Shown piece by piece: positions 33,377 through 42,904 of a stretch of DNA of 64,000 bases. The stretch lies in contig JAKPPT010000068.1 in assembly GCA_029547205.1 (NCBI GenBank), positions 288,014 through 352,013 on the forward strand, read 5' to 3'. Under the pieces are notes generated by a model. The model was given only the letters and a program-made list of their open reading frames with translations. It was not told the origin of the DNA and did not search any database. Every line of letters starts with the position of its first letter. Position 1 is the stretch's first letter. The DNA is from Spirochaetota bacterium (GTDB lineage Bacteria; Spirochaetota; Spirochaetia; Treponematales; UBA12059). The translations under genes and the position numbers were made by a program.

Positions 33377-34795
33377 TTACTGTAGCTTCCATTTAGTCCC
33401 GTCTTTTGTATCTTCAAGTATGATATTCATGGCTAAAAGCTCTGCTCGTATTGCATCAGCGCGAGCCCAATCTTTGTTCTTTTTAGCATCGGTGCGTTCC
33501 TGGATGAGTTTTTCCACTTTCGCAACAATATCAGCTGGTAGTACATCCGCTTTTTTCTGTTCTTCGAGCAAACGGAGACCCAGTACGGTATCAAATTCTG
33601 CAATTAAACTGAGCATTTCTTCTGGAGAAAGCGAGGTATCCTTTAACACCATATACACTTCAGCTAATGCACGAGGCGTGTTAAGATCATCTTCCATAGC
33701 GGATCGGAAAGCGTTAAGGTGACCCGCGACTCCAGGACTGGATACTGCAAGTGCTTTTGGCTCAGCTTTTTCCCGTAAGTTCCAAATTTTTTCCATGAGG
33801 CTCTTTCTTGATGCCTTGCTGGTATTGAGCGCATCATAATTAAACTGAAGTTGAGAACGATAATGACCGCTTAAAAGAAAATAACGGTAATCTAAAGGAT
33901 CGTACCCTGCATCAATAAGCGTCTGCAGAGTCAGGAATTTGCCTGAAGACTTACTCATTTTTTCTTTATCCAGAATCAAAAACTCATTGTGCATCCAGTA
34001 TTTAACCCACTGTTTTCCTGTAGCAGACTCGCTCTGTGCAATTTCATTGGTGTGATGTATAGGGATATGATCAATCCCCCCCGTGTGAATCTCAAACTGC
34101 TCCCCAAGATACTTCATGCTCATTGCCGAACATTCAATATGCCAGCCCGGATATCCTGTACCCCAGGGGCTATCCCATACTAAAGCCTGGTTTTCAAATT
34201 TGCTTTTGGTAAACCAGAGCACAAAGTCATGCGGGTTACGTTTATTTTCGTCAATATCAACCCGAGCGCCAGCCTGTAGGTCTTCAAGCTTTATGCGAGC
34301 TAATTTGCCATAAGCAGGAAATTTGGTTACATCAAAATATAAATTGCCGCCAGCAAAATAGGTATAACCGTTTTTCTCAATGCGCTCAATGAGCTGAATC
34401 ATATCAGCAATATGCTCTGTTGCTTTACAGATGACAGTCGGCCTATTGATATTGAGGCGTTCCGTATCAGTAAAAAAAGCCTTTGTGTAAAACTCTGCAA
34501 TTTCGAGTACTGATTTTCCTCGCTCCTGTGCAGATTTTACCATTTTGTCTTCACCGGTATCATCATCACCGGAAAGATGACCGACATCGGTAATGTTCAT
34601 AACATGGGTAACATCATAACCAAGCCAACGCAGCGTTCTCACCAGGGTATCTTGAAAAACATATGCTCGCAGGTTTCCAATATGTGCATATGTATATACT
34701 GTTGGTCCGCATCCATACATGCCGACTTTTTTCCCTTGCAGTGGTTCAAAGTCCTGTAATTCCCTGCCCATCGTATTAAAAATGCGAAGCCCCAT
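33377..34795 (-). CDS. cysS: Cysteinyl-tRNA synthetase
   Basis: Class I synthetase, 472 residues. Zinc ligand Cys and HIGH-box in 'YGCGPTVYTYAHIGNLR', further zinc-region 'GWHIECSAMSMKYLG', and KMSKS in 'DKEKMSKSSGKF'. AAGGAG precedes the ATG. Normal length and motifs. Confidence 0.97.
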   Translation of the reverse strand: MGLRIFNTMGRELQDFEPLQGKKVGMYGCGPTVYTYAHIGNLRAYVFQDTLVRTLRWLGYDVTHVMNITDVGHLSGDDDTGEDKMVKSAQERGKSVLEIAEFYTKAFFTDTERLNINRPTVICKATEHIADMIQLIERIEKNGYTYFAGGNLYFDVTKFPAYGKLARIKLEDLQAGARVDIDENKRNPHDFVLWFTKSKFENQALVWDSPWGTGYPGWHIECSAMSMKYLGEQFEIHTGGIDHIPIHHTNEIAQSESATGKQWVKYWMHNEFLILDKEKMSKSSGKFLTLQTLIDAGYDPLDYRYFLLSGHYRSQLQFNYDALNTSKASRKSLMEKIWNLREKAEPKALAVSSPGVAGHLNAFRSAMEDDLNTPRALAEVYMVLKDTSLSPEEMLSLIAEFDTVLGLRLLEEQKKADVLPADIVAKVEKLIQERTDAKKNKDWARADAIRAELLAMNIILEDTKDGTKWKLQ

Positions 34796-34891
34796 ACAAT
34801 CTCCTTAGATCCTATACTTAGTATTACACTAATCAAAAACTACTAAAAGGTCAATGAAAGTGACAGCGCATAGTTGGATAGATACAGAAGA

Positions 34892-34900
34892 GGGACACTC
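34892..34900 (-). repeat. GAGTGTCCC word
   Basis: Between cysS and the divergent 35019 gene, 34 bp before the latter's promoter; GAAGAGTGTCCCTC on the reverse strand. Confidence 0.75.
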
Positions 34901-34933
34901 TTCTTTACTTCTCGTACAGTTTTGTATAGCTAA

Positions 34934-34962
34934 TTGACTAAATTAACCGCTCAGGTTAGTGT
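34934..34962 (+). promoter_or_regulatory. Sigma70-like promoter for the 35019 gene
   Basis: TTGACT (34934-34939), 17-bp spacer, TAGTGT (34957-34962). The distance to the GGAG-preceded ATG at 35019 gives a leader of about 50 nt. Confidence 0.55.
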
Positions 34963-35018
34963 AAAAATCATCTTTTTGCATGGCACAAAGTAACAGTTAT
35001 CGAACAGGAGCATACCAG

Positions 35019-36062
35019 ATGAACGGTTACACAGTTAATAAAATCAAAGACACTATCTGGAAAACATTAGTACTAGTTTTTGGCATTGCATTTATTGCAT
35101 TCATTGTGTACTACCGCCTCGATCGAACATCGAGTAAGTTCAACGTTTACCAAGATAACGGTACAGTTATATTTATTGATAAATATGTATCTAAAAAAGA
35201 CGACCTCAGATTTCGGACATCATGGAAAACTGTTATCAATGATTTTTTAGAAAAAACAAAACTATCAGCCGCTGTTAATGAAAAAAATAAATCCTATTAT
35301 CCCGAAGTTATTTTTTTTGTTGACAATTTTTATTCTACGATAGCACTTGATGATCCCCACATTGAAAAATACCTTAAGGACAAACCAGGTGGAGACTTTC
35401 AGCTTTTGCAAAAAGCTCGCATGAGCATCTTTTTTGATAGTCTCATCAGTCATAGTTATACCAGTGCAGATGGGCGTTATATTTTCTTTTCTAATGCTGA
35501 AAATCTTGAATCTGATTTAGTCTATGCATATACATTTGGAATTATAAGCTATAATATGCCAGAATCTGCCAGAAAGCAACTGCGTATTGACAGTAACTGG
35601 GATTTTTACTCATATACTGCATGGATTATGCTCGAAGAAATGGCAGCAATATCGACACAACAGATACAAAAGGCATTTAGTACCGGTAAAACACTCGAAG
35701 AGGCTCTCGAAACAATTACAAACCTTCCATCTGATTACTACACGAATGAAAACTCTTCTGTTATCAAAAAAGAAGAGGAATACATAGCGCTCTCATTCCG
35801 TGAACCAGATAAGCCTGCCCGTATCTATCAAACATGTCTCGATATGGCAAAACACCTCATTGCTGTAAAAGGTAAAAACGATTTTATGGTTTATCTTGCA
35901 GATCTCTTTACTGGAAACTACACGACGATTGGAGAACTCATACAACAGGATCTAAAAAAATACATTGATCCTGTTGTTGAATACTACAGCACAAGCTCTA
36001 GAAAGGCTCAAATCGTTGAAGATCAAACCAGAATCGTTCGGTCTGCTCCTGCATCGCAATAA
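35019..36062 (+). CDS. Membrane-anchored protein, function unknown
   Basis: 347 residues from MNGYTVNKIK; one membrane helix at about 16-33 (LVLVFGIAFIAFIVYYRL) and a large probably extracytoplasmic domain without recognised motifs. The track starts 13 codons earlier (34980); I prefer the internal ATG because CAGGAG lies eight bases before it. Its last 65 bp overlap the 3' end of the convergent ferritin-like gene. Confidence 0.7.
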   Translation: MNGYTVNKIKDTIWKTLVLVFGIAFIAFIVYYRLDRTSSKFNVYQDNGTVIFIDKYVSKKDDLRFRTSWKTVINDFLEKTKLSAAVNEKNKSYYPEVIFFVDNFYSTIALDDPHIEKYLKDKPGGDFQLLQKARMSIFFDSLISHSYTSADGRYIFFSNAENLESDLVYAYTFGIISYNMPESARKQLRIDSNWDFYSYTAWIMLEEMAAISTQQIQKAFSTGKTLEEALETITNLPSDYYTNENSSVIKKEEEYIALSFREPDKPARIYQTCLDMAKHLIAVKGKNDFMVYLADLFTGNYTTIGELIQQDLKKYIDPVVEYYSTSSRKAQIVEDQTRIVRSAPASQ

Positions 36063-36492
36063 GATTATTGTAGTGCTTTCTCTCCCACTCTGAGAGCATC
36101 GAGAAAAAAGACTGTAGCTCTGGATATATCGTTTTTTCTGCGCTATCAGCATAAAAACGCAGAGCTGTTGCCTCAAGCAGCACAGCTGATGCGAGAGCCG
36201 TCGTAACGTATTGGCTCTCTGCAATGCGTTTAACTATCTCATCTGTAATAATTGGCGCGCGTTCTTTCATTTGAGCAATATTTTTTAAACTGGCAGGTGA
36301 TAACCCGTCATGCAGTTTTTTGTAATATGAAACAAGCCAATTATAGTGGTTCTTTTCTTCTTCTGCCATTTCAAGAAAAAACTCTTTCACATCAGCATGT
36401 TGAGACCTGTTTGCAGCTTCTTGATACAAGGTAATGCTGTCCATTTCTCCTTTTATGCCTTTTTTCAATGCTTCGATAAGTACTTCACTCAT
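35998..36492 (-). CDS. Ferritin-like diiron protein (rubrerythrin-type four-helix bundle)
   Basis: 164 residues with two ExxH-type helices: 'MAEEEKNHYNWLV' and 'MLSEWERKHYNNLI', plus early and middle glutamates (KGEMDSITLYQEA, LLEATALRFY). No rubredoxin tail, so oxygen/peroxide scavenging or iron handling is inferred. GGAGG precedes the ATG. The 3' end overlaps the neighbouring convergent gene by 65 bp. Confidence 0.82.
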   Translation of the reverse strand: MSEVLIEALKKGIKGEMDSITLYQEAANRSQHADVKEFFLEMAEEEKNHYNWLVSYYKKLHDGLSPASLKNIAQMKERAPIITDEIVKRIAESQYVTTALASAVLLEATALRFYADSAEKTIYPELQSFFSMLSEWERKHYNNLIAMQEQTERFWFDLQRFEPF

Positions 36493-36518
36493 AAAACCTC
36501 CTTATCTATTCTTTATTC

Positions 36519-36547
36519 AATATAATGCAATTGACACATAAGAACAA
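36519..36547 (-). promoter_or_regulatory. Candidate promoter of the ferritin-like gene
   Basis: Reverse strand TTGTTC, 17-bp spacer, TATATT, about 27 bp upstream of the ATG; the -35 is weak. Confidence 0.45.
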
Positions 36548-36656
36548 AGAAATACCAGTACATACCTGGAGGTACGATATATTTGTTCTACAGAAAATCA
36601 CTGTATCTAACTTGCAGCACTTTACTTGCTATATGTTTCTGCAGTAATATCCCTGC

Positions 36657-37565
36657 ATGATTCGCACTCGAGCTACTGCTACAGTTTTGCTTACCTTTAC
36701 ATGCATTGTATGGGGACTCACATTCATAAGCATAAAAACTGTAATTGGTGTTATACCCCCCATATGGCTTGGTTTTATCCGATTCTGCATTGCAAGCATA
36801 ATGATTTTCTTTATGCTGATTTTTTCAGGGAAAAAACCTCGTTTGGACAGAACCGATATACTGCCCATGGCAGGCATAGGAATTGTAGGTGTTACTCTTT
36901 ATTTTCTTTTTGAAAATAACGGGATTAAACACCTGAGCGCATCTGAAGCTTCAATTGTTGTGGGTACCATTCCAGTTATTACCGTAACCATTGATAGCAT
37001 CATCCAGAAAGCAAGAATTTCATTTATGCTCGTTTCTGGAGCAATCCTCTCTACCATCGGTGTTACGATTATGGTAATAGAATCACTTAGATTTAGCGGA
37101 AGTGTTGCTGGATATCTTTTTATGGGAGGAGCAGCATTAGCCTGGGTAGTCTACAGCTTTACCGCACCCAAGCTTGAAAAAAAATATTCGGCGTTGGAAA
37201 CTACTTTTTGGCACAGCTTATTTGGTGCAATTGGTTTTATTCCATTCTTATCATCGGAGCATCCACTGTGGCCCAATGTGTCTACTTCGATTTGTCTCAA
37301 TGTATTATTTCTTGCTGTGTTTGGATCAGCCTTAGGGTATTATTTCTATATTGAAAGTCTTTCTCTGCTTGGCGCATCCATTACAAATATTTTCATAAAT
37401 CTCATACCGGTAATATCCGTACTTGGAGCTTTTGTTTTCCTTAAAGAAAAAATAACCCTTATCCAATACATCGGTGGTACACTTGCAATATTTGGTGTCT
37501 TTATCGTTAACCGTTTTTCAGCTGTAAAAACCAGTGATTCTGCTATTCAAGCTGAAAATTTTTAA
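36657..37565 (+). CDS. EamA-family (DMT) transporter
   Basis: 302 residues with about ten hydrophobic helices in two EamA repeats (first ending near 145, second 'AALAWVVYSFTAPKLEKKYSALE' onwards). The pattern 'CIVWGLTFISIKTVIG' at the N-terminus and 'INLIPVISVLGAFVFLKEKI' in the second repeat is typical of exporters of amino acids or metabolites; the substrate is unknown. It overlaps the convergent 37562 gene by four bases. Confidence 0.88.
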   Translation: MIRTRATATVLLTFTCIVWGLTFISIKTVIGVIPPIWLGFIRFCIASIMIFFMLIFSGKKPRLDRTDILPMAGIGIVGVTLYFLFENNGIKHLSASEASIVVGTIPVITVTIDSIIQKARISFMLVSGAILSTIGVTIMVIESLRFSGSVAGYLFMGGAALAWVVYSFTAPKLEKKYSALETTFWHSLFGAIGFIPFLSSEHPLWPNVSTSICLNVLFLAVFGSALGYYFYIESLSLLGASITNIFINLIPVISVLGAFVFLKEKITLIQYIGGTLAIFGVFIVNRFSAVKTSDSAIQAENF

Positions 37566-39238
37566 TAGCCATCTGATAGCGATCGATTTATATCGCGTTG
37601 ATAGAGTTCCTTATATGTCAAACTTCTATCTCTCAAGTTTTCTTTAATTCGCTGTGTGAAGGGTATATATCTCCAGAAAATACCACGGAGCTCTTTATCC
37701 AGCTTCTGCATACCATCGCTTTCCTTCATTACCCAATTAATATAGTCCTGAATAAAATATAATTTAACGTCACCTTTCATTTTTTGTGAAGTAAACCACT
37801 GATAGTAATTACCTGTTAAACCTTCTTCCATCCAGTAATGGGAAGCTCGCTCTTTTGCACTCTGCCAGCGCATATCTCCAGCAGCATAAACAACTGCTAA
37901 TTTTAGATTGCGCGTATACATTGGGATGGCTAATCGTGCTCGGCTTGTATGGCGATTGTATTTATCAAAAGGCTCCCAGCAGAAGCCAAAGTCCCCATAG
38001 TTTGGAAGCAAAATGACATACGGTTCTATTCTATTCATGGTGTTCTTGTAGGGGCGGTAAAACACTTCGGCATCGATACTCTCAAGCCAGCGCAATGCTT
38101 CGATCACATTCTCTCTGGTACCTATCTCATTAAACCGCAAATGGAAATAGTCCTTATAGAGTATAGGGAAATGATTTCCTTGGCGACCAACGCACATTTT
38201 ATGCATCTGCCTTATAGTATTAAATTCCTGCATTAAATTCTCAAGATTTGCTTTATTATTTTCAGCTCCAAGAGAAGTTATTTTTTCATTTATTTTTTCA
38301 ACATCAGCATCTGCTTCATTAAAATTTTCTGCTGAACGTATAAGTTCTTTATCTGTAGCCTGCAGTTTTCGGAGTAATTCCATAATTTCGCTCATTGTTT
38401 TGCGCTGGCTTTCTGTATACGGAGCAGGAATATGCAAGAAACCCTCATAATTCTCATGTTCACATAATATTTCTACTCTGTCTTTTAACTGCTGTTCGAG
38501 CGTCTTTCGTTCATCAGATCGAGCTTTAAGAACAGCTTCGGCTGTATCTCGTTTACCTTGCGCCTTCTGCAAAAGAGAGAGCAGCCTTGTTCGTTCATCA
38601 CTCTGGCGAACCTGGACTTCATCGGTACTACTACAAGAAATATGCCCAATAGCCACATTTCTTAACCACTCATCAAGATAGTACACTGGATCCGGCCGTT
38701 CTTTTTTATAAATAATTTTAGCAAACATTTGTCGTTGATCTTCAGCCAACATGGTTGGCAAAGCCATTCCAAAGCGAAAAAATAATTGTTTTGCAAGCGG
38801 GACCGATGTGGCTGCTAACTTTGGCACCATTCTCTGTGCAAGATTCCAGAACGTAATTATCACCTGCTGTCTAAATACTGTTTTATCTTTTGGATCTGTA
38901 GTCTGAAGAAATTTTCTAAGCGCATCGTGAAATCTTTGTGCTTCTTCTCCTTCATTGGTTAGTACTTTTTGATAATATTGCGGATCATCAAAATACGTAT
39001 TTATTTTAGCTTCTTCAAACTTTGTTACAGGGTCAAAGGACTTTTTTGATAAATCAACCTCAAATTCACCCTTTGTCCCTTTATCAATTGTTACACTCGC
39101 ATTACCAAATAATGTATCAAATGTTGGCTTAGGAGGAGTAGTACCTGGTTGTTTTGAGCCAGGCTTTCCTTTGGGAGCATATTCTTCTATTGCACCGCCT
39201 ATGAGCGCTGCAATTTCTGGATCAATATCATCAGACAT
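37562..39238 (-). CDS. Conserved coiled-coil protein, function unknown
   Basis: 558 soluble residues. A disordered Pro/Lys-rich N-terminus (about 15-40), a helical middle with predicted coiled coil at about 210-350, and a C-terminal domain containing 'PYVILLPNYGDFGFCWEPFDKYN' and 'RARLAIPMYTRNLKLAVVYA'. No signal, membrane helix or catalytic motif recognised. It is monocistronic and ends within the EamA gene's stop. Confidence 0.65.
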   Translation of the reverse strand: MSDDIDPEIAALIGGAIEEYAPKGKPGSKQPGTTPPKPTFDTLFGNASVTIDKGTKGEFEVDLSKKSFDPVTKFEEAKINTYFDDPQYYQKVLTNEGEEAQRFHDALRKFLQTTDPKDKTVFRQQVIITFWNLAQRMVPKLAATSVPLAKQLFFRFGMALPTMLAEDQRQMFAKIIYKKERPDPVYYLDEWLRNVAIGHISCSSTDEVQVRQSDERTRLLSLLQKAQGKRDTAEAVLKARSDERKTLEQQLKDRVEILCEHENYEGFLHIPAPYTESQRKTMSEIMELLRKLQATDKELIRSAENFNEADADVEKINEKITSLGAENNKANLENLMQEFNTIRQMHKMCVGRQGNHFPILYKDYFHLRFNEIGTRENVIEALRWLESIDAEVFYRPYKNTMNRIEPYVILLPNYGDFGFCWEPFDKYNRHTSRARLAIPMYTRNLKLAVVYAAGDMRWQSAKERASHYWMEEGLTGNYYQWFTSQKMKGDVKLYFIQDYINWVMKESDGMQKLDKELRGIFWRYIPFTQRIKENLRDRSLTYKELYQRDINRSLSDGY

Positions 39239-39440
39239 ATAACACTCCGTTTTTAATTAGAATTGATTAGAACAACCGCTGGATACAATACTTCCGACAA
39301 GTCATTCCAGCTATAGTAAAATTATACATGTGTTAAAACAAAAACACAACAACGAACAAATATTGATTTTTATTGAATGTTTACTATGATTACTATAAAC
39401 TATAACTAATACACAAATAGTATCATGTAAGGAAAAAGCA

Positions 39441-40718
39441 TTGAGTAATGCGGAAATACTATATAAAAAGCTTTTACTGAAATATCAACATACTCTTGCC
39501 TATGCAAAAAAGTCTAAACGACTTAACCGCAGGCTCTACAACAACTATCTAAAATTAAAACAATACCACAATAAGACGCTCAAAAAAGCAGAAAATCAAG
39601 CTCGTAATTTATTACAGCAAACCATTAAAGAAAAGTATCCCCTTATTCTCGATCACAGACATAGAATTATTCATGTTGATAAAAACCTGCTCGATACAAT
39701 CGAAATGACTCAAATAGAATTTGCATCATCATTCTATATAGATTTACTTTTTGAAAAATATCTTCCTAATGATTTTACTAATCTAGGCGAAATACTCATT
39801 CCAGAATTTCATTTCCCCATTTTACTAGATATAGAACAGCCTACAGATGATAGGGAGAACAATGAAGATGGAATTTCAGTGCATCCCTTTCTTCATTTTG
39901 GTATATCAGGCAAGCGAGTTTACAATAAGCAGAAAAAGCTCTTTATTTATTTCCTCTCTATGAGGGATATCAGCCCGGAAATAGAACTTTCGTACTACCA
40001 AAAGACCGATAAGCTTATCGTGTCATTATCGCAAACCAATCTGCAATTGCAACAGGCACAAAAGACCATAGAAGCACAAAAAATCATGCTTATTTCGCTT
40101 GTATGTTCTTTAGTAGAAGAACACAACAGAGAGACTTCAATTCATCTCCAGCACATACGACTGATTACATCCTACATAACTGAAGAATGTCTCAGGCTTA
40201 ACATTGTAAAAAAGGCTCCATACCAGATAGAACAATATCTCAAGGATATTGCGTATACTTCAATTCTGCATGATATCGGCAAAGTACGCATTCCTAAAGA
40301 TCTCATTGAAAAGACCCAAGGTTTGACTTTTGCAGAGTATGCTAAAATTCAGGGACACACAACTGCCGGAGCTGCCTATATCAAACGAATCATGAATCTT
40401 TTTCAAAATGACCCTTCTTTTTCCCAGTATATTGATTTTTTAATGATCCCCTATACTATCTGTTTATATCACCATGAACGGTGGGATGGAAAAGGTTACC
40501 CCAAAGGACTTAAAGGTTCAGAAATTCCGCTCCCAGCCCGCATTGTTAGTATTGCCGATACCTATGATGCAATGCGAGCAACACGATCTTACAACATACC
40601 GATGAGTCATGCAGAAGCTGTACGCGAAATAAAAAAATGCAGTGGCACTCAGTTTGATCCAATTTTAGTAAAAGTTTTTCTCAATATCGAAAAAAAACTT
40701 GAAGAAATTGAATACTAG
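39441..40718 (+). CDS. HD-GYP cyclic-di-GMP phosphodiesterase, TTG start
   Basis: 425 residues. The N-terminal half (1-215) is basic and helical, with a PAS-like part near 65-185. The C-terminal HD-GYP domain is complete: 'SILHDIGKVRIPKDL', 'QGHTTAGAAYI', 'YHHERWDGKGYPKGLKG' and 'SIADTYDAMRATR'. The start is TTG with AAGGA upstream; no in-frame ATG serves better. Confidence 0.88.
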   Translation: MSNAEILYKKLLLKYQHTLAYAKKSKRLNRRLYNNYLKLKQYHNKTLKKAENQARNLLQQTIKEKYPLILDHRHRIIHVDKNLLDTIEMTQIEFASSFYIDLLFEKYLPNDFTNLGEILIPEFHFPILLDIEQPTDDRENNEDGISVHPFLHFGISGKRVYNKQKKLFIYFLSMRDISPEIELSYYQKTDKLIVSLSQTNLQLQQAQKTIEAQKIMLISLVCSLVEEHNRETSIHLQHIRLITSYITEECLRLNIVKKAPYQIEQYLKDIAYTSILHDIGKVRIPKDLIEKTQGLTFAEYAKIQGHTTAGAAYIKRIMNLFQNDPSFSQYIDFLMIPYTICLYHHERWDGKGYPKGLKGSEIPLPARIVSIADTYDAMRATRSYNIPMSHAEAVREIKKCSGTQFDPILVKVFLNIEKKLEEIEY

Positions 40719-40823
40719 CTCTACGCTCCGCCTACTATGGTAAAAAAAGCAATAAAACAGTAATGTCTGCAACACAGTTCTTACACTTGTATAACCCCAT
40801 AAACCCTGATACTATTTCATATC

Positions 40824-42650
40824 ATGAAATCAACACAGTATATGGAACTACTTGAACAGTTTAAACTTTTGCACTTTGCTGCCAATCCACAGCTCATAGC
40901 AAATTTAGAAGGATTGTTGCTTGCTAATGAACATTTCCTGGATATTCAGTGGGGAAGCCTCCGCTCGCGTGAAGTTGCCACTAATGGACTCCTCATGCTC
41001 AGTGAGCACTATCTCATTTTTGTATCAGGTCTGTCCCCACTTGTCAAAGTATGGACTCTGGGCAGTCTCACCCCTATATCAGGAATGCCTTTCCCTACAC
41101 AACCACTCACATTCGGTACTGCATGGAATGTACTCGGTGAAACATGGATCTTTGAAAGCCCACTCCCCATTTCGATACCTGCCAGTAAACCCATCAATCT
41201 AGCAGCAGATGAGCAAAAACCAACTGTAGGAATGGAAGATCCAATACTTTCGGGAGCTCACCATTTTCTTGAATCAATTACCCCATTCGTTCCAGCTATT
41301 CTTCCCGATGTATGGGGGATTGCAGCAACCTGTTACGATTTTTGCGGAATGGCAACCAGTAATAAAAAAGTGTTTGCCAGTTTAACCCTCCTACCATTTG
41401 CTTCAAAAAAGACTATTTCTATTGATGATCTTAAAACTTATTTCCGATCTCCGGTGCTTTCAGGAGAAGCTCGTAAAGAGCTTGAGTTTTTAGCACAAGA
41501 TATTGAACAGGAACTAAGAAAATTCAGGCTCAAACAATGGGGAAAACAGCTTGCAAAGCTCCAGGAAAGCGATAGATTACGGGGCGAATCACTTTTTACG
41601 CGAGCTGCTCAAGCATGTATCCGATGGGCTGATATCTTTGTAACCGCCGATGTAATGCCGCCAGGCAGTGCAGAGTTTTTACAGAAAATTAATAAAACAA
41701 TAATGAATCCTCGTTCCATCACGCCAGAATCGGCACACACAGCTCAGAAAAGCAGTACAAAACATCCTGATTATTCACAAGTTGATGAACAACATACGGC
41801 AAAATCGACGCCACCAATCCATGAAACAGCACCAGAAAAACCAAACCTGGAAGAAGCACTTGCAAAGCTTGAGCGTTTAACCGGGATGAAACCGATTAAA
41901 GAACAAATCCGCACACTTTCCAACCTCATGCTCATCCATCAAAAACGCAAAGCAATGAATATGCCAATTCCATCGATATCATTGCATTCTGTTTTTACCG
42001 GTAACCCAGGTACTGGTAAGACTACCGTCGCAAGACTCCTTGGAGAAATTTTTGCAGCACAAGGATTCTTAAAAAGCGGCCATTTAGTGGAAACGGATCG
42101 CGCAGGGCTCGTAGCAGGTTTTGTTGGTCAGACAGCCATAAAAGTTGATGAAGTAGTTAGCCAGGCACTGGATGGAATTCTCTTTATCGATGAAGCATAT
42201 ACCTTAGCAGGTCAGCAAAATGCTAATGATTTTGGTCAAGAAGCTATTGAAACGTTGCTCAAGCGAATGGAAGACTATAGGGACAGACTTATTGTTATTG
42301 TTGCAGGTTATCCGGAAGAAATGGACACATTTCTCAAGGCAAATCCAGGTTTAGCTAGCCGTTTTTCTCGAAGTTTCCATTTTGAGGATTTTACGCCAGA
42401 AGAACTTGAAGAAATATTTATGCGATTTGTTACAGACACCGATATGAAAATTACACCTTCGGCTCTTGAGAAACTTCGTGCTCATCTCAAACAGGAATAT
42501 GAAAACCGTAATAAATTTTTTGGAAACGGCAGATTGGTCAGAAATATCTTTGAAAAAACATTGGAAAATCAGGCAAATCGTCTTGCACCGCTTCCAGACA
42601 TCAGTCCAGAACTGATTGCAACTATTGAGGCAAGCGACCTTCCATTTTGA
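40824..42650 (+). CDS. AAA+ ATPase of the CbxX/CfqX (SpoVK) type with a long unknown N-terminus
   Basis: 608 residues. The C-terminal AAA+ module (about 345-600) has Walker A GNPGTGKTT, Walker B in 'GILFIDEAY', the 'GFVGQTAIKV' pore loop and the arginine-finger region 'NPGLASRFSRSFHFEDF'. The first 330 residues match no domain I know and are followed by a Ser/Thr/Pro-rich linker. In CbxX relatives the ATPase remodels Rubisco; here the target must be different and may be set by the N-terminal domain. Confidence 0.85.
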   Translation: MKSTQYMELLEQFKLLHFAANPQLIANLEGLLLANEHFLDIQWGSLRSREVATNGLLMLSEHYLIFVSGLSPLVKVWTLGSLTPISGMPFPTQPLTFGTAWNVLGETWIFESPLPISIPASKPINLAADEQKPTVGMEDPILSGAHHFLESITPFVPAILPDVWGIAATCYDFCGMATSNKKVFASLTLLPFASKKTISIDDLKTYFRSPVLSGEARKELEFLAQDIEQELRKFRLKQWGKQLAKLQESDRLRGESLFTRAAQACIRWADIFVTADVMPPGSAEFLQKINKTIMNPRSITPESAHTAQKSSTKHPDYSQVDEQHTAKSTPPIHETAPEKPNLEEALAKLERLTGMKPIKEQIRTLSNLMLIHQKRKAMNMPIPSISLHSVFTGNPGTGKTTVARLLGEIFAAQGFLKSGHLVETDRAGLVAGFVGQTAIKVDEVVSQALDGILFIDEAYTLAGQQNANDFGQEAIETLLKRMEDYRDRLIVIVAGYPEEMDTFLKANPGLASRFSRSFHFEDFTPEELEEIFMRFVTDTDMKITPSALEKLRAHLKQEYENRNKFFGNGRLVRNIFEKTLENQANRLAPLPDISPELIATIEASDLPF

Positions 42651-42666
42651 TTGTTCTAGTAAATGC

Positions 42667-42703
42667 AAAAAACAAAGAGACCGAGCTTAAACCCGGTCTC
42701 TTT
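42667..42703 (-). terminator. Terminator of tRNA-Ala
   Basis: Ten-base-pair stem AAAGAGACCG / CGGTCTCTTT with a 10-nt loop; on the reverse strand it is followed by GTTTTTT. It could also slow transcription from the AAA+ gene on the other strand. Confidence 0.85.
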
Positions 42704-42705
42704 AT

Positions 42706-42779
<74 letters not shown>

Positions 42780-42799
42780 ATTACAGGTGAGTCATAACA

Positions 42800-42829
42800 C
42801 CAGTACCACAAAGCACGCTGCTGTGTCAA
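42800..42829 (-). promoter_or_regulatory. Candidate promoter of tRNA-Ala
   Basis: Reverse-strand TTGACA (42824-42829), 18-bp spacer, TACTGG. The -35 is perfect, the -10 poor. Confidence 0.45.
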
Positions 42830-42904
42830 GATAAGTCATCGATTCATTTTTCCCCCACAGTTTGCACTAGCGTAAAACAATAAAAAAATGGTATAGTCAT
42901 TATT

